Origin: Plutella xylostella
Taxonomy: Eukaryota; Arthropoda; Insecta; Lepidoptera; Plutellidae
NCBI RefSeq assembly: GCF_932276165.1
Contig: NC_064011.1
Location: forward strand, 2,931,501-2,995,500
Length of the DNA: 64,000 nt
Direction: 5' to 3'
How positions within the stretch are numbered: the stretch's first letter is position 1; every line of letters starts with the position of its first letter. Positions 23,508 to 38,500 of the stretch are shown here, piece after piece. The position numbers and the translations under genes are program-made. The notes below the pieces were generated by a model. The model saw nothing but the letters and a program-made list of their open reading frames with translations. It did no database searches and was not told the DNA's origin.

Positions 23508-26500
23508 CAGTTACTTTCGCATTTATAATATTAGTTAGGATTAAAATTCCTAAAAAAAAGTTATTCTTTTAAATTATATAATTACTTACTTAGATTTAAA
23601 CGCTTTTTCACACTGTGTTGTTTATAGTTATGAACACGTAACCTTATGTATGTATAATGTATATGTAAACTCTTTATGCATTCAAGAAACTTTATATAAC
23701 TACCGATCTATGTTATGTATGTAAATAAATGCTTTCTCTTTCTTCCTGTCGACACTTCCTAAGCTTGGACACTGGGTTGGTGTGTTTACTTACATATTCG
23801 TAGATTATTTCGCATCTAGTTCACTTATTTATTTCACATCTCATACCTACATATAATACAGACCTCCATCATTAATCAAATAGGTCTATTTTAATCTAAT
23901 TGATACATACTTTTATCTTAACTTAAACGTTTACGTTTTATTGCATACCACACATGCCCCTAGGGAAAACAACCGTGAAACTTTTGAAAGATTATGTATA
24001 CTGATGACAGAAGAAAACGTAAAGTTTTCTAGTTTTTGCAAATTATAAAACCTGTACTAGGGGTACACATGATCATTCATAATACCTTTTCAAACATATG
24101 TAAGTACTATAACTCACTAACCCCTGCATTCATAGGACAAACTATCATTTTAAAAGAGATATAATTTTGTAAATTCTATGGATACGGGGTAAGTATTTAT
24201 GTACTTAGCTCACTAAATCTACGACAATACCATCTAAGGCCCCACTGCCTCTCAGTATGCAGATGTTATATGCTACACTTTAACAGCATGCTGATTTTAA
24301 AACGCACGCGGGATTCCACCGCATGAGTTCATAGAAGCATATATAAACAACGCGTGGAATATGCACACAAGACGAGACGCAAGAAAATGGCGTGCAATAC
24401 CGCGTGCGTGATAAAATCCACATGCTGTTAAAAACAGCCTAATAACCTTTCCTCCACCCCCCAGGTCTCGGCGTGGGTCTAGAAGGCGCGGCCGGAGAGA
24501 AGAACATGCACGACGCAGAGTTCACGTGCGCACTGTTCCGGTTCATACAGCTCACTTGTGAAGGACACAATTTGGGTGAGGAATCTACATGATTTATTTA
24601 TTTAATCCTTTATTGCACAAATATAAAAATAGGTGTACAAAAACATCATCACCATCATTTGACATTCATCTTCATAGCGTGTCAGTGGCAAACAGTAATA
24701 AAACTGGACTAGTGAAAAAATGCGCCAGCTCAGTATAATATGCTGTAGACAATAAAGATAAGCTATGGTTTTGAGCTTCGTTATAGCTGCCGGTGGGCCG
24801 TTCTATTCATCATCAGTCAGCAATCCGATATTTATTCGTGTTCAGTTGGAAATAGGCATTTCTTTCTAAGTCTCTAGACAGCACATTATATTTTCTTGGC
24901 CTTACCTTCTTTATGTAAGCACTTTCGTCCAGATGTGGAAAGACATCAGTTCACTACGTTTACCAGTTCGTGGTCTACACACTGGAACTTACCAACTCCA
25001 ACAGTTAAACAACATTTGCCAGATACGACAGGTTTACTACCTACCATATCTGCCAAATTAGTTTATCTATCCGATTACAAAACCGCTTCTTAAAAGAATC
25101 CTCATCCAAATAACATAACCTCACACATTCCTATCTGTACCAACAGAATGTCAGAATACATATTACTCCGTTACTCAAAAGAATCTTCTACCAATTAACT
25201 TAACTTCACACATTTTCCTCCACCAGAATGGCAGAACTACCTGCGCACGCAAGCCGGCAACACGACGACAGTGAACGTGGTGATCTGCACCGTGGACTAC
25301 CTGCTGCGGCTGCAGGAGTCCATCATGGACTTCTACTGGCACTACTCCAGCAAGGTAATGGTGGGCCAGATTATGGTGTAGGGTGGAATTTTGTCAGTGA
25401 CGTTGCGAGGTCCATGTATCCGACACAGCCATTTGTCGGCGCTTCTAGCGAAAACCACGGTATGAAAGAACAAATTTTGGCTTCTAATGAAGTTTTAAAC
25501 ATCACTATGAAACTAAGGGCGACGAACGAATGCAATCTTGTAAAATATATTTACTTATTCATACTGGAGCAGAGCAGTCTATATTTTTCACGATTACAAA
25601 TGAATGTTAAGTGATTAACCTGTACAAGTTTATAGATTTCAAAGCTGTTTTACTTCTGCCAGCTGTAAGTTTCATAATAGTTTTACTATCGCGCTACAAA
25701 TCAATGTAAGAACATTCATTTAAAGTCTTTCATAAAAAAGACTTAGTGTAAATTTCTATCTAAACAACACTCTACAATATCTCCTCAACAACCCACAGGA
25801 ACTAATAGACCCGGCCGGCAAGGCAAACTTCTTCAAGGCCATCGGCGTCGCGTCGCAGGTGTTCAACACACTCACTGAGGTCATCCAGGGGCCCTGCACG
25901 CAAAACCAACAGGCGCTGGCTCACTCTAGGTGAGTTGCACTTCGATCCTCGTTACTTGAACACTTTAATTTGTTATTTTTATTCCCGCGCAACTAGTGGT
26001 TGGTGGCATGAAAAGTACGCACTCTCTATCTATCTATCATGGCGAGCTGATTTTCCGCATTTAGCCTCCAAGGTGGGCCATTATGCGTGAAATACCTATG
26101 GGGTGACTAGCTATTAAGCCACCCAAGCTCACGCCAGAAAGCCAGTAGACGACCTAGGTTGCTCATGACTTCCCGGAGGGACCCCGGAGATCCGAGGATT
26201 TTTGATCGTATTGTCTCCACGCCTTTGCAATGTAACAAGACATGGGAAGCTGTTTCATCTTCCTCCATGCAACTTCTGCAAAGAGGAGTGGTGGAGATTT
26301 TCATGCGATATAGGTGTTTATTTAACCGGCAGTGGCCTGTTATGGTACTTATCACGACACGTAAGTTTGCTCTGTCCAAGCATAATAATTTGCGTGTTAG
26401 TTTAGTATTAATTAGTGGTACAAAAGCTTTTGTTTGTTTGCACTCGGCACTGTTACTCCAGAGATTGGTGTGGCATTCTGTCGTTCGGGAACGCAACCAA

Positions 26501-29500
26501 GAGCGAATTTGGTTGAAAGGGATCGGTACTATCGGCTCTGGGCCTATTGGTGCAGTGTCAGATCCCTTTCGTGCAAGTTCATCAGCAGCGTCGTTCCCCA
26601 GCGACCCGCTGTGCCCTTTTATCCACTGGAGGGTTATGGTATTGTTTTGTGAGGCAAGCGATTCTAGAGCTGAGTGACACTCTAGTACTAGCCCCGAAGT
26701 TATAGTTTTGCTAGACAAAGCTAGCAGAACTGCAGCACTATCAGATAGGATACGAATACGTTGATTCGTAACCTTTCTAGATTTGACTGCGTTAGCGGCC
26801 CGTGTAATAGCAACACATTCAGCCTGAAAGATTGTGTTGTATTTGCTTAGTGCCAGTGAAAAATGAATGTTTAGGTCATCGGAGTGGACACCAGCACCCG
26901 TACCTGACGTTTTTTTGGATCCATCAGTGTAAATTCTCAGTTCATATATACTGGACTGATCTCTTGGTTCTTCATGCAATTGAATGTTATAGTGCCTTTT
27001 AAATATATGGATAAGCGGTATTCGATCACCAATGGCTGCCATCATTGGTTGATGTTTTATGGCTTCCAACATAATGGATGTGTGTGACGCTGTTGAGTTA
27101 TTTGCCCAGAGGCCAGCTGCTCTTAGTCTAAAAGCGGCGGCAGCTGCTTCCTGTTTCACCACGAGATGTAATGGTGGAAGGTCGAGAAGTACCTCAAGTG
27201 CGGCCGTGGGTGTTGATTTCATGCATCCTGTGATGGCTACACATGCAAGCCTTTGTAGCTTTTGCAGCTTGTTTTTTACTGAGCTAAGTTCTGTTCTGGG
27301 CCACCAGACTACAGAACCGTAAGTTATGGTAGGTCGTGTGACAGCTTTGTACAGCCATAATGTTAATTTTGGTTTAAGGCCCCAGGTTTTTCCTAACATT
27401 CGCTTACACTGCCAGAAAGCGATCGTAGCCTGTTTTATTTTGTTATCGAGATGTTTATTCCAGTTCAACTTGTTATCTAGCGTTATGCCAAGATATTTCA
27501 CTTCGGTTGAAAGTGTTAGTTGAGTACCAAATAATGTAGGCAAGCTCATGTTATTGAGTTTTCTCTTGTTAGTAAATAGGACTGATTCTGTTTTACTGGG
27601 ATTGACTTTTAGTCGATACTCCCTGCACCATTGCTCGACAATCTTCATTGCGGCCTGCATAACGCTACAATGGAGGTTCTCGAATTTCCCACTAATGAGG
27701 ATGGTGAGGTCATCTGCATAGCCGACTGTATAGAAGCCGCTGCTGTTGAGTTGTCTAAGCAGGTCGTCAACTACCAGATTCCACAGTAGAGGTGAAAGGA
27801 CCCCGCCTTGAGGGCAGCCTTTAGCTACAATGCATCTGGTTGTCCCATTTAGGTTGAGTTGTACTGCTCTTAACTTTAACATATTATTTATCCAACCCCG
27901 TAGAGTTGGATTAACATTATATTTGGTTAAGGCAATGTTGATACTATCGAAGTTTGTTTTATCAAAGGCCCCTTCTATGTCTATAAAGGCACCTAGTGTT
28001 GATTCTTTGTTTGTTAGCGCACACTCAATTTTGTTCACTACGCTATGGAGTGCTGTTTCGGTCGATTTGCCAGCGATATAGGCATGTTGGCTGTTATGTA
28101 ATGGTTTTCGTTTGAGATTATTATCTCGTATGTGTCTGTCACAAAGTCTTTCTAGGGTCTTTAGTAGAAACGACGTTAAACTAATAGGTCTGTAGGACTT
28201 TGGATCCGTGTAGTCACTTTTTCCTGATTTAGGAATAAAGGTTGCTTTCACCTCTCTCCACTGTTTAGGAATGTAGTTATGTGCTAAGCAAGCCTTAAAA
28301 ATATTCGCTAATCTTTGCACGATAACCTGTTGTCCCCACACTAGGAGCGCGGGGAACATACCATCCAAACCAGCTGATTTAAAAGGTAGAAAGCTGTTTA
28401 TGGCCCATTCAATTTTTTCAACGGTTACTAATTCTTGGGCGGTTATCCAATCAGATATTGACGGGTTCGAGTGCTCGCTATTATCCCAGGTCAGATCATC
28501 AACGAGGCGGCAGTCTGGGAAATGCGTTTCAAGGAGTACTTGGCACGTTTCTTTATCGTTGTTAGTATAGGTTTTATCGGCTTTTTTTAGGCAGCCAAGG
28601 TTTTTATTTTGACCGCAGTCTAAGATTTTTCGGACTCTAGCTGCTTCGTTGTTGGATTCAATGTTTTCGCAGAATCGACGCCATGAGTCTCCTTGGCGGA
28701 TTCTTATTCGTTTTTTGTAATGTTTTTGAGCTTCTTTATATAGCTCCCAGTCAGCATAGTGTCTAGTGTTTTTGGCCCTATTAAACAGCTTCCTAATCTT
28801 ACGTCTCAGTCTCTCAAGCTCCGGTCCCCACCAGTGGGAGGTTCTGGGCCGAGTAGGCGGAGACGCAAGTGGACATGCTTGTTCATAAGATGTTGTTATA
28901 CATGTTGTTAGTGACAAAACATTGGTTTCTATAGCCGCGGTGGATTGCGACATGTCTTTAAAGTTTATAGTTTGAAAGTTTTGTGTTAGTGCTTGAACGT
29001 ATTTAGTTTGGTCAGTCTTCCGCGGGTTACGGCGCGGTTTGACTTGCGGTGGTTTCGCTTGAAGTTTAAAACACATTCTTCTATGATCGGCACAGGATGG
29101 TTCGTTTGATACATGCCAGTCCGAAATTAGGTCCGTGACGCCAGTAGTAGCAAAAGTGACGTCAACAATTGTTTGGTAACGCGATGAAACGAACGTCGGT
29201 TCGCTAGTACGCACTCATCAACTAGCTTGATTATTATTAAAGATAAATCTTATAAGAAAACCCAGCCATAAAGAAGTCAAGAAGGCATTGTTAACTGTTG
29301 GAGTAATTTATCAATTAACTATAAGTACCTCCTGAGATTAGTTAAATCTTAAAACAGCGTTAAAATTACAAAATTATGCACAGTTAAAGCCGTAACAAAA
29401 TGTTTGACCCTAGTTTCAAATTAAAAACATAAAAAATCGGGTTTAAAAGGCATTTAACTATATTGTAAAATAATATTATTATGCCAGTGTATGTGTGTCT

Positions 29501-32500
29501 CTTTATATTCAAGTAAATCAAAAGTGAAATGCAATTTATTGAAGCTGTCAATACTATTACAAGTCAACTTCAATGGTGTCCAATCTTCCCCCAGGTTGTG
29601 GGACGCGGTGGGCGGTTTCCTCTTCCTCTTCTCTCACATGCAGGACAAGCTGTCCAAGCACTCGTCCCAAGTGGACCTGCTGAAGGAGCTGCTGAACCTG
29701 CAGAAGGACATGATCACCATGATGCTGTCCATGCTTGAGGGGAACGTGGTTAACGGTGAGTTGGAGACGGAGACAGAAATAGAGACGGAGACAGATACAC
29801 AGACACAGTGAATATTATTCTAATAAAACGAATATGGCATGCCATGCGGCCCGCACCGTGAATGAGTGAATAAAACTGTAACCAAATTTCTTTCAGCACA
29901 AAGGATCTTTGTTTAGTTACTTATCAACGATAACTTGTTGTATATTTTTCTGGCGAATCCAAAACAGTCAACGATTGACTCTAATGTCTGGCTAATCCTT
30001 TCATCACGATGACAAACGCCAGTCCAGCTCACGTGTCACCCCCGCCAGAAGAAGACGGGCACCGTACCAAGTATATAATTTAACGCGTAGCTACAACACA
30101 AACAAGTATGTAGTACAAACAAGTATGAAGAAAATGGCTGCCATTACATAAAAATGAGTTGGAAAGAGTGTTGGTAAAAATAGGGTGAGATATCATGTGT
30201 CCGTCCGCAGTTTTCATATGTTTTCTATCCCTGAAACGTGAGAGTTCCAGCAAAATTATACCACTGCTAATGCAGCAAGCTGAAGAGCGTCCACGCTAAG
30301 TTTGTCTGTCTATGGTCTCCGCTCGTCGACTCAGCTTTTCCATAAAGGCTTTCTTTTTAAACACACGTAACTCCTTCCGCAGGCACAATCGGTAAACAGA
30401 TGGTGGACACACTAGTAGAGTCCGCTTCCAACGTGGAGCTAATCCTGAAATACTTCGACATGTTCCTGAAGCTGAAAGACCTGACCACGAGCGCCAGTTT
30501 CGCTGAAATTGACGCTAACAACGACGGATGGGTGCTACCTAAGGATTTCAAGGAGAAGATGGAACAGCAGAAGAGTTATACGCCGTAAGTTGAAATTTAG
30601 TTTATGTGTGGTTAGTTAATAGAGTTTCACAGGCTCTTTGCAATGAGTTGGAGAATATGTTTTTAAAACTTTAAGGCTCTGAGGCGAGTGTAGATGCACA
30701 ATACACATAGCAAATTTCTTTTTCTTTCTCTCCTATGTATGAATTGAGAGTTTATACACCGTTCCAGTAGTGGCGAATAAACGCGAATTGGTATGGCGCG
30801 GGAGCGTCACCACCTGGCATTATACTAGATCCGTGGCAAGCAAATTTGCAATGTTTCTCACTGCTCCAGCGGTTAACAAAAATATATAGTAGAACCTCTA
30901 TTTACCAGCATTTCCACTCATCACACCAACAACTAACCTATAATCCTTCCCTACACAGCGAAGAGATCGAGTTCCTCCTCGCCTGCTGCGAAACCAATCA
31001 CGACGGCAAACTGGACTACATCGGCTTCTGCGACCGCTTCCACGAGCCCGCCAAGGAGATCGGGTTCAACCTGGCTGTTCTACTCACCAACTTGTCCGAG
31101 CACATGCCTAATGAACCCAGGTATGTGTGTAGTGAACCCATGTACGAGACTAGTGAACCCAGGCACGAATCTAGTGAATCAAGGTGCGAGTCTAGTGAAT
31201 CAAGGTGCGAGTCTAGTGAATAAAGGTGCGAGTCTAGTGAATCCAGGTGCGAGTCTAGTGAACCCAGGTACGAGTCTAGTGAATACAGTACGAGTCTAGT
31301 GCACCCAGGTGTGAGTCTAGTGACCGCTTCCACGTGCCCGCCAAGGAGATCGGGTTCAACCTGGCGGTGCTACTCACAAACCTGTCCGAACACATGCTCA
31401 ACGAACCCAGGTATGGTTAGCAATAGAGATATCTGTTTATTCTATTCTCTGTGGGGGTGTAAGTACCTGCACCTGGCTCTCTCAAGTGGAACCTTTGTGC
31501 ATGTCCCCAAGATCTAAACTGCCTTCCTAAGCTTGAACCCTTTCCCACCACGCTGGTCCACTGCGGGTTGGTGGGTTCACATATCTAGATGTGCTAAATC
31601 TAGATATGCAGATTTCCTCACGATGTTTTCCTTCACCGTAAGAGCGATGGTATACATTGTACTTAAGTTAAATAAAATAACTCATTGGTACGGTGGCCTG
31701 CGCCTAAAAGTATACAGGCGGAGTTTTTAAAATAGCGATTTCAAGCTCACATGCTGCTCAAGCACATCCACATAAACACCACTGCTACACATATCACACA
31801 CAACACGTCCCCGGATTTATAACAGATGTAGCTGGTCCCTTCATCATCAGGGATCGCTATTTTAAAACTCCGCCTGTGTACTTTTAGGCGCAGGCCACCG
31901 TACATGTCAGCGCCGGGATTCGAACCCGCATCTCTTGCGTGAGAAGCGGGCGCTTACCCGACTGAGCTACCACCGCTCTCGACTGAGCTACCACCGCTCT
32001 ATAGAATAGAATAGAATAGATATCTGTCGTCTAAGCGTAGTTAAGTGTGTATGGTAGAAACGGTATGGTTCTAAAAGTCTTAGGTGAGGCATAGCTTGGT
32101 ATATTGCACGTAAAGGCTTGTGAACCCAGTCATATGCGTAGTGAATCCAGGTACGGTCTACAAAAGAGATATGTGCCGTATTGCAAAAGGTTTGGTTAAA
32201 AGCTGCATTGACGCCAAATAAACCCATCTGCATTTCTTTGGCATTTCTAGAGAACCCAGGCACGAACACATGCTTAATGAACCCAAGGTATGGATAGCCA
32301 AGGATGTTAAAATGCAGTGGAAACAGTTTTAGATGAGTACGTAAACTAATTTATTATAAGTAAACCCAGAAACAGTCAGCAAAACAGATACCTAATGGAC
32401 CCTAAACAAGAATACCTAAGTCTATAAATACACACATATAAATTGTATACATTTACCCCCCAGACTGGCACGATTCCTGGAGACGGCCGGCTCAGTGCTC

Positions 32501-35500
32501 AACTACTTCGAGCCGTTCCTCGGTCGCATCGAGATCATGGGCGGCTCCAAGCGCATAGAGAGGGTGTACTTCGAGATCAAGGAGTCCAATATTGAGCAGT
32601 GGGAGAAGCCGCAGATTAAGGTTAGTGGCTGTTTTTAATCTCAGATACTAAGTTGACAGATTATGAACGGTTTATCAACAGTTGATTCTCCTGCGATTAA
32701 GTCACGTATCGTTCTATTAGCGGGACAATCGACTGCTGATGAACCGTTCAGAAACTGTAAATTTAGTAAGTATCTGAGATAAAAAAAAACCGACTTAACT
32801 TGGTTTATATTATATTTTTTCCCTTGAATTCATAGAGCTTTAGAATAGGTATAAAATTGCGTTTATATACAAATTTTAACTTTTTGACTGACGTAAAGAG
32901 TCTAAATTCGTATGTTTCAAAGTTAATTTTAATCTTGTTGTAAATTTACGACACGGTTTATGAATTTCAGGGTTTACTTCCCATGTCACTTTTGCTTAGA
33001 GTTCACAGTCTATGTATGCTGATTCTAGATGTGCAGGTCTCAGGTCTCCTCATAATGTTTTCCGCAACGTTGTCTGTTAATCTTTTTCTTCTTGGTAACC
33101 TATGACTTCGCCGTCAAAACTATTATTTCATTAATATTTTGAAATTATTATTTGATTGGTGATTTTTTCCTATCCATAAACCTTAACACCAATCCACACC
33201 CTTTCTCCCCAGGAATCCAAACGAGCATTCTTCTACAGTATAGTAACAGAGGGAGGTGACAAGGAAAAACTAGAAGCGTTCGTGAATTTCTGCGAAGACG
33301 CCATCTTTGAAATGACTCACGCTTCCGGTCTAATGGCGGATGCGGAAGAGGCGGGGGGCGGGCCCAAGAATAGGGAGGCTGCTTATATGTATATGGGCGA
33401 TGATGATGATGACAGGTGGGTTATTGGTTATACTACAGGGTGTTGTGAAAGTGGTATTGATGGGAAAGGACGTGATTTAGGTCGTTATTTTGTAAGTTAT
33501 GTTTTAAAAGACTTTTGGAAATAGGTTCTAGAAAAAAAAAGAAAAAAAAACTATATTTGGCTTATTTCTTATTAATTTTACTAATTTACTTTAGAGAGTG
33601 AAAAAAAGGGTTTTTGAAAACACCTTTAAACACTAACGTTACCTGACTGTTTCCTTTAAAAAATTAAGGTTCTGTTTTTACCTACGCATTAATTCAACTT
33701 TTCTTTCCTTTCAGTCGCGGCAAAGACCCATTCCGTCGCGGCCTGCAGTCCGTGAAGGACGGCATCGCCACGGCATTCTCGTCCTTATCTCCAGCAAACA
33801 TAAAGCAGAAAATCGCAGACATGTCCCAGATGCCCCCTCAAGAGTTGGCTGTCGGTTTCTTCAAGATGTTCTTCTATTTGTTCTACTATATTGGATACGG
33901 AGCTTTGGTTGTTGTTAGGTGAGTTTATATTACTATATGTTTAAAATGTTTCGCCATTCACGTTATTATTCTGAGAAAAAGTCTAGACTCTATGGTAGCC
34001 ACAGGTTTGGGCGCCATCTATGGGACTTTTTTCTAACTACTCTACGAAAATATAGTCTTTTTATCGCATAGCATAGCAGTCATATGTAAATTATTGATCT
34101 GTGATGCTAATTTGATCCCGTACAAACAAAATATGTATTATCATTAGTACCTGTATCATTACATAAACCCCCTAATCCCATGCTAGCCTAATTTACGGAG
34201 ATCCAGCACAGTCCCTTATGTAAGCATTTAATACATAAGTCGAGATCATGTGTGTGTTACTAAACTTGCTCAATATGTTTTTCACGCATTGCATTGACAC
34301 ACAGTCATTGGTAAATTGGGTCACTTGTTTATTGTATTTCTATTATAAACTTTATTTTCTTTATGTACTAGTGTATAAGCCACGCTAATAAAGAAAGGGA
34401 TTTAAGATGGCGACGTTTAATCATTCCCTCTTATTCACGCATCTTATATAAATTGTTCAACATCCTTGTTTTGCAAGGCCATTTTGGATTTGATTTTTTG
34501 TTCCCGTGGCTTATAATATATTAATTTTAAAGATATATGTATGTGGAGTTATTACGCTTAAAATACTCTACATATTAATAAATTACCAACAGTGCTTACC
34601 TAGGTATCAAATTAATAATTTACTTACTTGATTTTCTACTATGCGTCTTATAGTTACTAACAGTTTCTTTTTTTAAAACACATTTTTCTAGCCTATCATA
34701 TCTATTCCACTTGGTTCCAATAAATACTTAAAATTTCCTAGTGCCTACTTATTTCCACAGCACTGTACTTACTTCATTTCACTCTATGCTTATTTTTTTA
34801 TTACATAAACCTAAAATAAATAAAACTATAGGTACCTATATCCTATTACAGATATTAAATTTAATTGATGTCTATTCCACTACCCACTAATAATACAATC
34901 ATATTTATACATTTACTAACTATTATATTTTTATAGATACATTTAAGATTATAATCTTAATAGATAACTAGGTATAATAGCCAAATCTAGCGTATTAGAA
35001 TTTAAAAGTAGAGGAATTTCATTGAAGTTTGAAGGATTTTTTTGTTCAAAATGATATTGCAAATAGTAACCTATTTTATTTCCTTTAGCAATCTGATTAG
35101 CCCGCAATATAGCCATACCGCTTGCTAACCACACAACTTTTGCCTACCCACTTCAACAAACCCTTGCCTACCCTCCCAGGTACATATTCGGCGTGCTACT
35201 CGGCCTGATGCGAGGTCCTCAAGTGGAGGAACCACCTCCAGAACCCACGGAAGAGGAGAAAATCGGTCAGTTGAAGATCAGGTTGATAGCGAAAGCGTCA
35301 CTACAAAGTAAGGCAACACTTTCTACACCGTACGTACAGCGTTCCGCTTGGCTTCGCCGTGTTTGGTCACTTTTTCAGTCAGTTTTTTTGTTAAAAAGTA
35401 AAGAAGGGGTTGGTTCTGTTTCATCGTAATAGTGGGATCGGTTTTTTACAGTATATTCTATTCTATTATCTGAGGGGGTGTAAGTACCCCTGCACCTGGC

Positions 35501-38500
35501 TCTCTCGAAGGGAACCTTTGTGCATATCCTCAAGGTCTAAACTGCCTTTACAGCTAATTAAATTTATTTGTAGCTACGTAGCTGTAACTACTTTTAATAG
35601 CTACTTCTAAATAAATGCATAAATGGGATATTTTTTGGGTGATAAAACGTATTTATTTGGTAAGCTTTTCAGGGAAACATTTCAGAGACTTCACAGATAG
35701 ATACAATATTACAAAACGTATGTGATCAAACGCGCATAAAAGAAACATTTTCACAAACTAAACTTTGCCGAACGCAGGTTTGAAATAATCCACAATTTGG
35801 CATTTAACTCTTTAACGGTAACACGCCAGTAAATATACAGTGGCAATCACACGGATTTTGTATGAAAATAGATTCACTTTTAAATCTGCATAAAACTGCC
35901 TGCCTAACACACAGTCATAATGATTTAAAAAAAACTGAATAAACATGATTGTCATGTTGCCAAAGTAACTTAATTTTTTTACTCTCCATTAGGTTGACTG
36001 TACGGGTGGTGGGGGTGGCCCCTCATTAATTATCATTTAACTTCATCAGATATTAATACTTATATCTTCTTATTAACGCAATAAACTAAAGAGTATTTAA
36101 CTAGCAACAAATAGTAAAGCATATTTAGTAAGTCTTTTGAATACAAATTCCGTGTATTTAAGTCCACTGATGATTTGGCAAGACGGCTTCTTACACCGTT
36201 TTATTTTTCAAAATTATTAACTTATAACCTGGCTTTTGGATTCGGTAACATACAAAATTCACTCATAGCTACATATGCCTACCTACTTTTAAGTATATTT
36301 TTAAGTGATATTTATCGCATTGTGATATGGAATTCCCAATTTAATTTAAAATTCAACACAAATATTTATGAGTACAGGATGTAAATCAGTTGTTACAGTA
36401 AAAACCTACCCTTTCACACCCATAACATCACTTGCTCCACAAAAAAATAAACGACATAAAACGGTCAAACAAAAAAATACTTCTCAAGGAAAATAAAAAC
36501 AGATTTTCCCCATAAATTGGGTATCAAGTAGACATTTTCAGTCAATGATCTGAAGTTTCACTAGGTATCTAAATGTACTCTTTCGTTCAAGAGAACATTT
36601 TTCCCAATGCTCGAAAACCAAACCCTTTTTTGATCCTTCAGACCTACCCATTACGAGACTCAATACATTACATTCGGCACCTACTTTTAACTGCTTGAAT
36701 GCTGCGAAATACAGACACAACTTCTTAGATATCGCGACTTTGAGATGCAAAAGATTTATGGTATTGATGCTAACTAATATGTTTGATGATGATGACACAG
36801 GTCCCAGCAGACACCTGCCGGCACTGTCAGCGACAGACGATCAGGGGCAGATGGCGGTGTCGGCCTTCGGATTGGATATCACTAAGGAAGATAATGGACA
36901 GTAAGTTTGGTATAATTTTTTACAAACTTAGCGCCTGTTTCACAACGTCTAATCGTGATCAAAGTTGTGTGGTATACAGTATTAATAGTCATACTGATAC
37001 TGTCTATAAGTATGTTTCGAACAGTGATTATATTATTTTCATCCCCTCACACAGATAACTTTTGTCCTGACATCGTGAATCATGCGTTTAATGTTTGTTA
37101 GATCTATACTTTGTGTCAAAGACATATTTCGTGCGTTTTCATAAATTTCTACATCACTAGGGCTGCCACTCATAAGTTTCCACAGCAAAATCGTAAACAA
37201 TGCTTTATTTTTCCTCCACCAGGGTGCAGATAAAGCCCCACGAGTCCCCGGGCACGTCGTCGCCGTCCTCTGGCGAAGAAGCAGAGACGGCCGAGGATGG
37301 AGAGCACAGTGGGGACGAGCCGCAGCCACCCTCGCTGATAGACCTGCTGGGGTAAGAGATGAGAAGGGGCACATATAAATGCCAGTCATGCATTAAGATG
37401 AGTCTGAAACGGTTTATTCATACCGATTGACCCATTTAGGTAGGTACTGTTAGCCCATGTCAACATACTTCGTACATTGTTGGTGAAACGTTCGTTCATT
37501 GGTAGAATTTTTATGTGCCTTTACAGTCGGCAGCCCCCAATGATGGTAGGTAGTAAAGAAACCCCTCTTTGATTGGGTTTAGAGGTCCAATAAAATGCAA
37601 TAGTTTGCTTTAAAGTCTAGAGTCTAGACCACTCCCTAGCGCCACTACACTCTTCCGACTTCCTCATCCAACTAATATCAACTACTTTTAATATTACTTA
37701 TAATTAATCATTTTCCTGTTTCCAGAGGTGAACAAGCCAAGAAGCAAGCTCAGGAGAGGATAGAGGCGCAAGCGGCGCAGCAAGCCGCCATGTCAGCCAT
37801 TGAGGCTGAGAGCAAAAAGGTACTTAATGTCACGTTGTTAGATATACTCTTTGATGCATGAGAAAAGGGGTTAGGTACAATAAGGGAATTTAATTTATCA
37901 ATGTGTGATTGTTATAAATATCCTATGGCGCGTAGTAAACAAAATAACCAAGTACCTAATAATATGACATTATTATGACATTTACAAGCAGCGTGGATTT
38001 TACAAAGGATTGAAGCCACCCTGGCAGAAGGTAAAATTCTTCCGATAAGTGCATAATAATTTCTACATCATAAATGGAACTCTATCACTTTTGAATCACA
38101 TAATTTTTGTGCAGGTAGCAGTTAATTTCTTACCTGCAGATACATATTTATAAACCTGATAACCGCGATTACCGCGAATAAGTAGCAAAGTTATGCGTCT
38201 GGCTATAACTGTACTTCGTTAGTGTTTTGTTATCAGTTTTTTTTTGAGAAAGAGAAACAAAACTTTTTTTACATTATGTAGATTTTGATTCTTTAAACCT
38301 GTGGGTCGCGACCCCCAGAGGGGTCAAGAAGCTTCTGTAGGAGGGTCGCCAGAGAGGTAAAAAAACCTAAGTTACTTTAGTAAAAAAAACAATAAAGACA
38401 ATTAATATTTATTTCATAGATCAGCGATCATAAGCATCAGCTCTAACACACATTGTTATCCCCTACCCAGGCAGTGCAAGCGCCCGCCCCCTCAGCCCTG

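Larger units (their letters stand above)
31425..32030. repeat. Composite interspersed repeat in RyR intron 21
   Basis: Begins near TTATTCTATTCTCTGTGGGG, with a block GTGTAAGTACCTGCACCTGG that recurs at 35450-35550 and, inverted, at about 63160-63225. It is interrupted by a foldback element (31688-31903), followed by a tRNA-like stretch, and ends in an (ATAGA)n run. It looks like a SINE or similar non-autonomous element carrying a later insertion. Confidence 0.5.

Noticed and set aside
26159..28081. Many + strand frames of 60-170 codons
   Set aside because: Antisense of the RT/RNase H of the LINE at 26025-29205.
30846..31223. + strand frame of 125 codons ending in a Ser/Glu repeat
   Set aside because: It is RyR exon 21 read backward into the intron and forward through the donor into the minisatellite.
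31905..31978. Functional tRNA gene
   Set aside because: A and B boxes are present, but the acceptor arms do not pair and the anticodon stem is poor; it is attached to repeat sequence.
33282..33524. + strand frame of 80 codons
   Set aside because: Read-through of RyR exon 23 past its donor at 33415; the AG|GTGGGT donor and the next exon fit the family.
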